A stretch of 64,000 bases of DNA from contig CM059560.1 in the NCBI GenBank assembly GCA_030386875.1, forward strand, positions 34,714,183 to 34,778,182. Reading direction: 5' to 3'. The notes beneath the pieces are model-generated. The model saw nothing but the letters and a program-made list of their open reading frames with translations. It made no database searches and had not been told where the DNA came from. Both the position numbers and the translations under genes were made by a program. The stretch is from Morinoia aosen (Eukaryota > Arthropoda > Malacostraca > Amphipoda > Talitridae). Below are positions 52,701 through 62,402 of this stretch, one piece after another (the first letter of the stretch is position 1; every line of letters starts with the position of its first letter).

Positions 52701-55663
52701 TCTTGTTACGGCATTTTTTTAAAATCAGAGATACAGTTCAAGTTTTGGACTCAATTTTGTGTCTTAATGGAGCTTTTGTTTACAGATCTTAACTACAAGC
52801 TTGTCGCTGGAGATCATCGAGTACGAAGAGCCTGGCAACATGTGGTTTGGTCCACGGCAGGTGGGACTTTTGTGTTGCTTTCATGGGGGTTGTGTGCAAC
52901 TTTTGTATCACTGGTGCAGTATTTTGTCACTGGTGCAGTATTTTGTCACTGGTGCAGTATTTTGTCACTGGTGTAGTATTTTGTCACTGGTGTAGTATTT
53001 TGTCACTGGTGCAGTATTTTATCACTGGTGCAGTATTTTGTCACTGGTGCAGTATTTTGTCACTGGTGCAGTATTTTGTCACTGGTGCAGTATTTTGTCA
53101 CTGGTGCAGTATTTTGTCACTGGTGCAGTATTTTGTCACTGGTGCAGTATTTTGTCACTGGTGCAGTATTTTGTCACTGGTGCAGTATTTTGTCACTGGT
53201 GCAGTATTTTGTCACTGTTGCCAAATTTTCTGATACTTGCGCAATATTTCATGCCCCTTGCTTGATAAGAGTTTAAGAGAGTATTTGTATTAGCTTGCAG
53301 TCATACTGGATAGCTTACAAGTTTTTACTTCACGTTAATTTGTCGATTCGTGGTGGTTTTCCATAACTTTTCTCATGCAGAGTATAGAGTTGCTTAATGA
53401 ATGATAGAATTTGTAAGATATTTTTTCATTTAGTAATGATCAAGTGTTGATGAAAAAGTACCCTAGCCTGATCAACCTGCAACATGTTTATAACTGAATA
53501 AATTATTTCTTTATGATTAATCTTTAATTCAATGAATCATGAATCGTGACGTTATTACTACCTGGAGATTATTCTATATATTATAAAGGTAATGAAGGTT
53601 GCTACCACTAGAGACTGTTGTTTTAAATGTTAAGATTATGACTTTAAGAGGTCCTATAAATGACAGTTGGATGTTGGTGCATAAACGTTAGCCTTTACAG
53701 CCAGCCCTTACTTCGTCGAGAAAGCCACAACTTGATCACTTTTGCCGAATGTCCATGCGCGTGTTTCTGTTGTGGTTCGTGTGTTGTGTGAGGTTAATAA
53801 AAAGGACACGTAATTACAGTATACTGTATTGGTGAGTGAGGCAAGCATGGAGGAGGGGAGAGAGCACGCGCAAGGCGCCTGATACACAAACCAAGAACTT
53901 CAATAAGTTGGCATCTTTAGCTGTAGACCTTGGAACCGCGAACCACGAGCTGTGGTTCGCTCTCCAATAACTTCATGATCGGTGATCAAATAGGCATAGT
54001 TTTTGTGTGGCCTGTCCATAGCCGAGGTGCGAGATTGCGGTTCTTTCTTTATTACCTCGTCATAAAATCTTGTCCATCATCTGGCACTTGCTCATAAGCG
54101 TACGCAGCCCAGACTAATATTTCCCGTGTCCATTAGATGCACCTAATTCATGTTAGATAGACCCAATTCAAGCCTCCTGCCTGCTTGCGATGGAAACAGA
54201 ATAAGATACATTTTATTCAGAACTAAAAAGCGCATCGCAGATGCTTACTCTCAGAATCAATTTATACCAACCTCGAGAGTACAACGAGACACGTAAGTAT
54301 GGACAATGAGACGTGTGTGTGGTGGCCAGGCGGACCTGGTGGCGCTGGGTGCGAAGTACACACCGTGCATGCGGCCTGACGCGAAGATCAGGGCGGGCAT
54401 CATGAAGCAGCGGGAGCTGGAGGCCAACACCGGCTGCTGCATCCGCCACGACTTGGGTGGTTGCGTCCAGACCAGCGATGACCAGTGCTCGGTGAGGACG
54501 CTTCCAAACGTCTTTCGGAGGTTCCCTGCAATGTGCTGGGAGCTAGTCCATGATTTGTTAATGTATTGCTGTTTCTAAATTATTTCTTGTTAATTGTTAT
54601 GTATCGTTCGTTTTGAAAAAGAAGGGTACAACAATGATAGCTTAGAGACGCAAAAGAGGCATTCTATGGCGTCTGTAAAGAAATATTTATCTATGAAATG
54701 TGAAGCTCAATTATGCTTTATTTATAAAGTAGCATAGACTAAAACAAGGCTAAAGTTAAGAAAAATAAGACGGTGAGAATCCGCAGAAGTGCAGAACTTT
54801 CGGAGAGCTTGCTCCCCTGAATGTTATTGAATAAAGTTCTAAGCTCTAAATTGTTCAGTAATGAAATTTTATTGTCTTCTGTAATCCCTAAACACTTTTA
54901 TTAGTAATTTAAATTTAAATTGTGGTGTTGAAAAATGGGTAGTAAAAATATTGCAGCTAACCCAACAAGATCTGAGGCCCTGAACCTAACTGTTAAACAT
55001 TTAGCTATGCAAGGTAAATTCAAACCCATGGAGGCAGACTTGTACTATAGCCAACCATGAGGTTTGAGCACGATAATTTGTTATTTTTAGTTTGTGATGC
55101 GCTTTTTTTTCACGTACTAGGCAAAGTACCAAAAATTAAGTACAGTAGGATAGTGGCAGATTTGAAAATTATTAAAAAAATCTGTTCAGTATACTCTGCA
55201 GACCATGGGTGGGATTTTCAAACTATGTACATTGTCATATCGGAGCAGCTGGCTGTAAAAGTTCAACTTGGCTCTGCCATTTGGAGATTTTTCTTGCAAA
55301 AATTCTAAAGTGTGAGCATTGTTTTTTGAATAAAATTAATTTTGGCTAGAGTAAATGATTTGTAGCGCAGCAAAGCCAACAGAACAACTTCCGCTCTGCT
55401 CACTGTACTGCTACGACAATGTAAATTCTTTTACCAATCCGGCAGCAGAAATTGAAGAGGTTTTACGAGAGCTATTAGTAATAAAATATATATAGATTAT
55501 ATACTTGAACGATTCGCATCTTTGGGTGCTGGAGTGGAGGCAGTGACTGTTGTGAGGTGTGCAGGAGAACTTGTCGCACTGGGACAAGTGGACGGAGGCG
55601 GCGCCCGGCCCTGACGACCGCCTCAGTGGCCCCGTGTGTGGCCAGGACCCGCGGTCAGTTCCT

Positions 55664-55696
<33 letters not shown>

Positions 55697-58600
55697 CTAT
55701 CGTTGCTGTTGTTCTTTGTTGGTCCTCGTCTTGTGTGCCTGCTTTGTTCTTTCAGTTACTTCTTTTTCTTCTTGTGTGCCTGCTTTGTTCCTTTAGTTAC
55801 TTCTTTTTCTTCTTGTGTGCCTGCTTTGTTCCTTTAGCTACTTCTTTTTCTTCTTGTGTGCCTGCTTTGTTCCTTTAGTTACTTCTTTTTCTTCTTGTGT
55901 GCGTGCTTTGTTCCTTTAGTTACTTCTTTTTCTTCTTGTGTGCCTGCTTTATTCTTTTAGTTACTTCTTTTTCTTCTTGTGTGCCTGCTTTGATTGCTTC
56001 AGTTACTTCTTCTTGTGCACTTTCTTGCATACCTTTTTTCTCATTTGTTGCGTACCTTTTATCTCATTTGTTGCATCTTGTGCACCTTCATTTGTTCCTT
56101 CTTGTGCACCTTCTTTTGTTCCTTCTTGTGCGCCATCTTTTGTTTCTTATTCATATCTTTGCGTCTATCTATTCTTTTTTATTTGATTGTCCTTGTGCAC
56201 CACTCATGGGGTTGCAGCTATTGTCTCCATTGAAACTAGCGCTCCCGGATGGAGAAATGAGGACCTGAGCTGAAGGTTAGGTTGGTCTTCCTTGTGTTGA
56301 AATAGGTTTTTGATTTTTTATGGATCTATTTTTTTTCAGTTCACTGCTGTATGATTTTTCTGCATTATCTACTTCTCGTACGTGTAATCTTGTTTCATGC
56401 ACATATTTCCTAACTTACTGTTTCTGTGCTTGCGCAGGGGGTTTTGTGTGGGAATACACCATGTGCAGGGATTCCCTGTTCTCTTAACATCATACTAAAC
56501 GATGTCTTCATCCTCTCTTCAGAATACCTTTGTTGGGGTTAAAGGGGTCCCGCAGGGCAAATAACTATTGTATCTATGGGATTCAGCGCTCCCAGGGGGG
56601 GAAATGTGAAGGCCCAAGCTGAGACTTAGGTAGGCCTTCTTTTTTGTTGAAATAAAATGTTTTTTTTATGATAAGGACCCTCTTTTTCTCGGTTAACTGC
56701 TGTCCTGTTTTCAGCACCTACTACTTTCTTCTTCAACTTTGATCTTGTTTCATAGTCTTCTTTCTCAGCTTGCTGTTTCTATGCCCATTTCTGCATAGAT
56801 TCCGCGTTCCCTAAACTCCATACTAAATGGTACCTTCCTCCTTCCTCTCTTTGGATAGCCTTTGTTGCGGATAGGGCTCAAACTAACATATAATCTAATC
56901 TACGATATCTTAGGCTAACCTTGTCTTACACGGGTAAAAATTTGTCATAGTTATTCAACTAATTCAAGTTCTAATTGATTCAGGTTCTGAATATGTGGTT
57001 GTATTGGGACTAATTTGCATTTTTATAAGCTGCGGTTCGCACATAGTGAATCACTTGATGATCGATTACGACGTCCATTTATGTAAGAGTATACAAACCT
57101 TAAAACTACTGGTCTCTGAACTAATGGGTGTCCTTCCCAAAAGAATAGAATCATCCTTTGACGGACGGTTACTCATATTTTTTTCAGGTACTGCAAAGTT
57201 TTTTATTGATTTTAACTTTCTAGAATTAAATGTTCGTTTCTTTGATTTAACTCAAAAGACTTGTATCTATGTCAACTAACGCCTACACCAAAACAAAAAC
57301 AAAAAATACATCAAACAAAACAAAGTCTAACTCAATAGACTTGTATCTGTCAACAAACGCCTACATCAAAACAAACAAAATAAAATATACGAGTGCTTGG
57401 CATTTTGAGAGTGATAACATATTTTATGAGACACCGTGTGTTGACGAGTGCGTGTGCGTGCAGAGTGTGCACGGCCCCCGCCTCGGTGGCGCCGAACGTG
57501 TGGCCGGACGACATCACGGAGTGGCCAGTGTGCCTCGCTGCCAACTTCTCCCTCAACGCCGTCGGCCCGACTGCTCTCTTCGGCGGCGACACCAGCATCA
57601 CTTGTGAGGTGCGATATCCTGGGTCACAATCTCTATTACAGCGTCTGGAAAACGTGGCGGCATTCTGTAATGCTCGAGAAGGAGAGGAAATGATTCAAAT
57701 GCGCTTAGTTTTTGTAGGAAATACCTTTCACTATTTCTTGAATTATCTCGATACTAATCTTCCAAATGCAGGTGCCAAATAAATATATTTATCATAATAA
57801 TATCCGTGATTTACGTATGATACATTCGTGAGGTAGTAAAGCCTGGATCACGAATCCATTCATGAAGCACTCTCCGTTCTTACGCGCAAAAGATTTCATT
57901 GATAGAATCTTGTTATTATTTCCTTGTCTAAATCTAAATTCGTGACACGGTAGATACAATTATTCATTATTGATATGAAACTGTAAAGAATACGCGTCTG
58001 TCCGTCATACTTTGAAAACTCTAAATTGAATTCATAATACAGATATACGTTTAAACTATTTCGTACCCATGCGCCGGGTCACTACTCGTAGCATGGGCTT
58101 GATTTAACACATTTCCTCTGTTGACTTTGAAACAATGTTCACGAATGAATTGTAGCTCTAACTTGAAAAGAATGCTGTCATTTTGATGGCGCGGATGCAC
58201 GAGTTTTGTGTATTGATAAACGTTGTGTGTTATTATAAACATTGTATGTTTATTATAAACGTTTTGTGTTAATTCGTGTTTGTGGGTTTGAAACTATGAC
58301 GTCGTCAGTGTTAGGGAGATTAGTATATTGGCTATCTATACGTTTTGTCTTTATGATGTCTGCCTGATGACGAGGTTATTTATCTATTAAGTATTACGAC
58401 CAATTTGTGAATTACACGTTTTATCGTAGATTTGAATCTCACATGTTAGCATTGTATTTATGTCTGAATATTATAATTATAAACTATGTGTGTTTTGTTT
58501 TTTCATAGCGATCCTGAAATTACCCAAGAACAATTTTTGGTTTTCAACTCACAAAGGAAAGCTTTGAACAAATCAAATGCAAATGATGAAAGTTCTAATT

Positions 58601-61600
58601 CTCATGAATGTAGGCCATAAAAACTAGATGTAAATATATTAAACGGTTTGATATTGAGCAAACATCAATGTATTTCTCATGTATTCTTCTTTCTGGTAAT
58701 AGAAACTGCACAAAAGTGATACATATAATCTCCTGTTCTTGTCATTCAATATGAGATTTAGTTATGGTGGCCCACTCTGCACAATAGGCTGTGAAACAGT
58801 TACAAATAACATCTTATGACTGTTTACCACATATCGTATCGCTATGATCACATGAGCTCAATGCACAATGATGCTGGTGTTGACACGAGGCTGTGGCGGC
58901 AGGTGGTGGGACGGCCGTGTTGTGTAGGCATACACGGCGAATGCCATATCACGACGCGCGAGCACTGCAACTTCCTGCACGGCACCTTCCATGAGGAGGC
59001 TACGCTCTGCTCTCAGGTACGGACTTGCTTAATTTAGTTAGGTGCTCGCTCTCTGCTCTCAGGGGCCAGCTTCCTTTTTCTGTGGAATTTTATTGCTTCC
59101 ACTTCCTACCATTAGCTCTCAAACTCCATTTTTAACATTCATGAACCTGAAACCCGTACCTGTTTTCAGGTAAACACAGCTTATCGCGGCTGTTGATGTA
59201 CTAGTGATACAATGTTTGCTGTGATTTAAGTAGTTCGGTGAGCATTGTACTACGACTCGGCCAACTCTTGTACTAGGCCGAGGAATGAGCACATCTGGGC
59301 TGCTTGTTGGGGCAGACACCCAGATAAGCTGCGGTACTGCAATACGCAATGTCCTACTGGCATTCTATAGCTTTTGTTGAACTAGAATCGGTTAAGAAAG
59401 CAGATCTGGCTTGTACCGTGCACCCACTTACTGTTCTGTTGAATGCAAGATTTGCACTTACTCTAGGACAAATGTTATTAAATATGGGGGTGCTGTCATG
59501 CATTTGGAGTTACGGATTCTGCCATGGTCTTATTTTTAAGGTGAGCAAAGTGATACATTGGGACGCTCATCTACTTTTCTTGGAGGAGCTTAGTGCTATA
59601 GAGATTGAGAAGGGCTTAAGCTTCCACTTTTGTTCCTGAGAAATGTAGGCATATGGATATTACTTTTCAAGGCGTGCGCGTCTTTCATTTGTATTTTGGT
59701 TCTTCACTTCGGATGACGTTCAGGTTGAGTGCCTGAGTGACGTCTGTAAGATGCTAGCCTTCTTGGACCCTGAAGTACCTGACCAGGTCTACCGCCTCTG
59801 GGTCTCCATCTTCATCCATCCTGGGTGAGTGCGCTGCTTTCTTATTCTATTTTGACACTTTTAGAGCTGCATTTCTAGTAATTTATGTAATTGTAGCAAT
59901 AGAGTTGGCAGCACAAGTTTTATTGTCGACTCTTGGCTACACAACGTGCTGTTTTGTGACCATAATCATCAGCTTCGAATTTCTTTCAAATTAGATTTGA
60001 GCACCGAGTCTCTGATAACCTTGCAGGCTCACCAAATGTTCAGTCCTCAAATTTTTTCGAAAAACTCCACCTTAAAGATTTTGACCTGAAAAAAACAGCT
60101 CGTAGCATAGCCATGTCGACAGAATACCATTCTATGCCGGCTGTACTGTTCCGATCACCTACATTGTTTGGAAATGCTACATCAGATCATGCACTTCTAC
60201 ATGCTTCAAAACCGAATAAGTAAATGCACTGTGTGTCTGCTGAGCATTGGAGCCGTGTCTCTGTTCAAACTCTGTCTTTGTTTAATACCAAATTTATGAT
60301 CGTCAGGTAAGTAGATTTTCGTTGCTACGTCACGACAGCAATGACTGCTAAATAACTGAGACAATCTTTATCCTGTAGTGATGTCATTTCTGAATTTGAG
60401 AATAAATTCCTCATCATTTTAAGAAGTCATAAAAATCTTATGTTAATCTCAAAATATAACTATCTGAGGAGAGATGACGTGGTTGTACTGTATCTCATGT
60501 TATGCTTCATAGTTGTATGGAGGAGGTTTTTGAGTTGGTAATATCTCAAGTGATCGGTCGCCATTGATCTGACTCGTGGGCTCCAAAACTCTGTCAACAA
60601 ATTAGTCTAAAAAATGGATATTTCACCCGGTTTACTTTACCTAATGAAGATTAATTGAAATTTTACTTATTTCGTATGCTATTGAAAGCTATGTAGCTAA
60701 GGTTCACAACACGCTACCCAATAAATGATCTCACTCTAGGGGGCGCAGGAAAAGCAATAGGTTTAGGTTAGTTAGGCTTGTCTACCCTATGCTTAGGGGA
60801 CTGGCGCCCCAGGGAGCAATCTGTAAGGTAACCTAGGCTCTAGATTGATTGACCTTTGGGACTTGGGTCTTTCGTGCCCACTTGGCTTCTTTCAGATTTC
60901 GTATCTTCTTCGCCGTCTCTTCTTTGTTGTTTTTCCTTTTCTTGCTTTCAACTTTGTTTCTATGCGCAGCGTAGCTTGTGTGAGAACTCTCCGCGCGTGT
61001 AGATTCCCTGTTTTCTGAAGTCCATGTGCTGAATAGTCCTTTCTCTTTGCTCCTTGGGGATCACTTTTGTGGTGGCTAATATTAAAACTCAAATAATCTC
61101 ATATAATAAATGATTGGCTTTCAGATTTTTTACAGCATTTACCTGACTGCACGAGGTGTTCTTGCAAATAGAAATGATGAGACGAAGGTCCGCTGTAAGG
61201 GCGGGAAATTTCTTTATTTCGTGTGGTGTTCTTGCAGTGTCTTGCCACTCTGCTTCACCCTCTTCCTACAAATGACGCTGCTCAGGAACCTGGAGAAGTT
61301 TGCAGGCACTGTTCGTGTGACCATCATATACATCGTGTCTGGTATTGCTGGTGAGTGGCCTGTCTGCCGCCAGCTTTGCAGGCGCTGTTTGATTTTGTCC
61401 GTGTTTTTGTTGCCATGGAGGGAAATTATATCTTTTTCTCCATTTTTGGCAATTACGTGCGGGTTCTGCACCTCAATGACACGAAGTGTCTAATTTAAGC
61501 TGAAATGAAGTGCAGGCGTTGCCTGATACAGGACATTTTAAGTCGTCACCGTCATGGGTGAGGGGCACGCGTTCCATAGCGTGTACCATATGGTAAAAAT

Positions 61601-62402
61601 TCGCAGTTTTTTTGCACACCTCTTTCATTCTTGTGCACTTACAAAGTTATCACATCTCAAGAAACAAAATTAAATCAGGTTTTTTAAAGTGTTCGAGAAA
61701 AAAATGTGCTGCTATGCAGATGAGGGTTTTTAGGAGTTGTTTTTATCAAATATTCAACCTCTGACCGTGGTTCAACCGATGCATTTGTTCTGATTTTCAT
61801 GTGCAGGAAACCTGGCGTCCGCCATCTTTGTACCCTACCGCCCTGAAGTCGGCCCGTCAGGGTCTCTCGCCGGCACGATTGGTTGTCTCTTTGTCATCTT
61901 CATTGTGGACGTGAAGGAGAAAATGCGCAGCAACTGGCATATCTTACTCAAGTGGCTGGCCTTTCTCTTGGTTTGTTTCCTGGTGGGACTATTGCCGGGC
62001 GTCGACAACTACGCCAACATCTTTGGCTTCATCATGGGCCTGCTGCTAGCGGCAGCGCTTCTGCCCCACGTGGGCCGCGCTCCCCCTAGCGAGGCTGAAC
62101 ATTTCTCGGCTCACACTCCCCAGACCCTCAGTCCTCATCCTGATCACCGTGCCATCGCTGTGCACGACACGCAAGTGGCCATTGAACGGCCCTCCAAAAC
62201 TCACAGCAGTCGTTGGTGCCGAGCTCTCGTCGTTATCGTCACTTTGTCGCTCGCTGTGGCTCTGCTGGTGACGCTCTTTGTGCTCTTGTATTTGGTGCCT
62301 TTCGAGTGTGACTGGTGCGTCTACCTCGACTGTATCCCCTTCACCGAGTCGCTCTGTGCCGACATGCAGACCAGCTTTGAGCGCCACCAAATTATAACCT
62401 AA
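43553..62402 (+). CDS. iRhom: Inactive rhomboid (iRhom/RHBDF family), 15 mapped coding exons
   Basis: Members of this family are polytopic proteins of the ER and secretory pathway. They bind EGF-type ligands, TACE/ADAM17 and other clients and control their trafficking or degradation without cutting them. All 15 exons have GT-AG boundaries and compatible phases, giving about 763 residues. Order: acidic cytoplasmic N-terminus; a basic segment; first membrane span ([20 protein letters not shown]); Cys-rich luminal iRhom domain ([53 protein letters not shown]); rhomboid core ([52 protein letters not shown]); and a last span ending FECDWC...CIPFTESLC. The start is the first ATG in exon 1, which an in-frame stop precedes by 15 bp. 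Unmapped upstream exons remain possible. Confidence 0.94.
43836..43996. repeat. Short dispersed repeat with palindromic core, copy A
   Basis: Contains ATCGATGGGTCGTTTGAAA, TTTTAATGGACC, TATAAAATTTTTAAC and ACCCAT at the end. The same order of blocks occurs at 52,076-52,214. No coding potential; possibly a MITE-like element. Confidence 0.6.
45516..45576 (+). CDS. iRhom: iRhom exon 2
   Basis: The acceptor is TCTCTCAG. The exon encodes [19 protein letters not shown] with a split Arg at each end. Donor GTGGGC, phase 2. Confidence 0.75.
46184..46382 (+). CDS. iRhom: iRhom exon 3
   Basis: The exon encodes [20 protein letters not shown] and a basic, probably helical stretch rich in Arg and Gln ([13 protein letters not shown]). 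It is markedly GC-rich against AT-rich introns. Donor GTGAGT, phase 0. Confidence 0.85.
46730..46870 (+). CDS. iRhom: iRhom exon 4
   Basis: Acceptor CATTTCAG. 47 codons with an acidic patch ([20 protein letters not shown]) and ending TLYALSQ. Donor GTGAGA, phase 0. Confidence 0.85.
48428..48551. repeat. 31-bp tandem repeat, four copies
   Basis: Unit CATCTTACATAAGGCGG(C/T)T followed by CAATGTAGGTAG. The C and T variants alternate, which suggests a 62-bp dimer was duplicated. Lies in iRhom intron 4. Confidence 0.9.
48895..49740 (+). pseudogene. Decayed reverse transcriptase fossil in iRhom intron 4
   Basis: With several frameshifts and stops it reads [52 protein letters not shown] and [12 protein letters not shown]. 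These correspond to the RT segments around AEMLKNGG, the MDGV block, the FADD box (second Asp changed to His) and the KSKVM block. It is an old non-LTR insertion, not expressible. Confidence 0.75.
50438..50548 (+). CDS. iRhom: iRhom exon 5 (alternative donor possible)
   Basis: Starts [19 protein letters not shown]. Two in-phase donors exist: GTGAGG after 50,527 (stronger consensus) and GTGTGT after 50,548. The longer form adds VRRRMNG. Confidence 0.82.
51010..51069 (+). CDS. iRhom: iRhom exon 6
   Basis: 20 codons, [20 protein letters not shown], basic juxtamembrane segment. Donor GTGAGG, phase 0. Confidence 0.85.
51828..51965 (+). CDS. iRhom: iRhom exon 7 (first transmembrane segment)
   Basis: 46 codons. 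[20 protein letters not shown] is the conserved iRhom entry into the first membrane span. Donor GTGGGT, phase 0. Confidence 0.95.
52076..52214. repeat. Short dispersed repeat with palindromic core, copy B
   Basis: Begins CGACCCATCGATGGGTCG, an 18-bp perfect palindrome, then follows the block order of copy A at 43,836. A second, mutated half-copy (GACCCATCGCTGGGTC) lies just upstream near 52,022. In iRhom intron 7. Confidence 0.65.
52786..52860 (+). CDS. iRhom: iRhom exon 8
   Basis: 25 codons ending [13 protein letters not shown], the start of the luminal domain. Donor GTGGGA lies about 45 bp before the 19-bp minisatellite. Confidence 0.92.
52905..53225. repeat. 19-bp minisatellite, 17 copies, iRhom intron 8
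   Basis: Unit CACTGGTGCAGTATTTTGT. Unit starts run from 52,909 to 53,213 in exact 19-bp steps. Two neighbouring copies have GTGTAG, one has TTATCACT, and the last is degenerate. Every unit holds a pyrimidine-containing ...TGCAG motif like a 3' splice site. The long open frames across it are repeat artefacts. Confidence 0.97.
54330..54491 (+). CDS. iRhom: iRhom exon 9 (luminal Cys-rich domain)
   Basis: 54 codons with [16 protein letters not shown] and [19 protein letters not shown], strongly conserved iRhom homology-domain blocks. Phase 0 at both ends. Confidence 0.97.
55565..55653 (+). CDS. iRhom: iRhom exon 10 (luminal domain)
   Basis: Encodes [14 protein letters not shown] through VCGQDP with a split Arg codon. 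Donor GTCAGT, phase 2. Confidence 0.93.
55665..55697. repeat. (CCTG)n microsatellite
   Basis: About eight CCTG units just after the exon 10 donor. Confidence 0.9.
55733..56019. repeat. 41-bp minisatellite, seven copies, iRhom intron 10
   Basis: GTGTGCCTGCTTTGTTC recurs at 55,733, 55,774, 55,815, 55,856, 55,897 (GTGTGCGTG), 55,938 and 55,979, exactly 41 bp apart. It is pyrimidine-rich and ends in diverged shorter units to about 56,140. Confidence 0.95.
56222..56905. repeat. ~346-bp tandem duplication, iRhom intron 10
   Basis: AGCGCTCCC occurs at about 56,239 and 56,584, each followed by GAAATG, GAGCTGA/AGCTGAG, TTAGGT.GG, a GTTGAAATA block, TTCTGC/CTACT, ATCTTGTTTCAT, GATTCCCTG/GATTCCGCG and CTTTGTTG. 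A third, more distant copy is at 60,770-61,080. Confidence 0.75.
57259..57375. repeat. Short direct duplication near exon 11
   Basis: GACTTGTATCTATGTCAAC and GACTTGTATCTGTCAAC, each followed by AACGCCTACA.CAAAACAAA, about 79 bp apart. Confidence 0.8.
57464..57608 (+). CDS. iRhom: iRhom exon 11 (luminal domain)
   Basis: Encodes [20 protein letters not shown] and PVCLAAN, matching the conserved WPEDITKWPIC block. The segment to ITCE varies in the family. Phase 0 donor GTGCGA. Confidence 0.95.
58903..59016 (+). CDS. iRhom: iRhom exon 12 (luminal domain)
   Basis: 38 codons: [20 protein letters not shown] and [10 protein letters not shown], hallmark iRhom sequence. Donor GTACGG, phase 0. Confidence 0.97.
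59724..59824 (+). CDS. iRhom: iRhom exon 13 (entry to rhomboid core)
   Basis: Encodes [20 protein letters not shown] and SIFIHPG. Donor GTGAGT, phase 2. Confidence 0.97.
60765..61085. repeat. Third copy of the intron-10 repeat, in iRhom intron 13
   Basis: Shares TTAGTTAGGCTTG, CTTCTTT, CAACTTTG.TTC, TAGATTCCCTGTTTTCTGAA and CTCCTTGGGGAT-like blocks with 56,222-56,905. A dispersed element of unknown type. Confidence 0.5.
61238..61350 (+). CDS. iRhom: iRhom exon 14 (rhomboid core)
   Basis: Encodes [20 protein letters not shown], then [18 protein letters not shown]. At the position where the family usually has His (VLH or LVH) this gene has Pro (CCA). Donor GTGAGT, phase 1. Confidence 0.96.
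61807..62402 (+). CDS. iRhom: iRhom exon 15 (rhomboid core, last membrane span, stop)
   Basis: Encodes [20 protein letters not shown], membrane spans, [12 protein letters not shown], a ~50-residue hydrophilic loop rich in His, Pro and Ser, a final span ([20 protein letters not shown]) and the luminal [17 protein letters not shown]. Stop TAA at 62,400-62,402. Confidence 0.97.

Noticed and set aside
52767-53276. Long overlapping open frames in all three plus frames
   Set aside because: They arise because the 19-bp unit lacks stops in any frame. Only the first part overlaps a true exon (iRhom exon 8).
55557-56268. Overlapping 80-120 codon frames rich in Cys, Phe and Ser
   Set aside because: Apart from exon 10 they are translations of the CCTG and 41-bp minisatellites.
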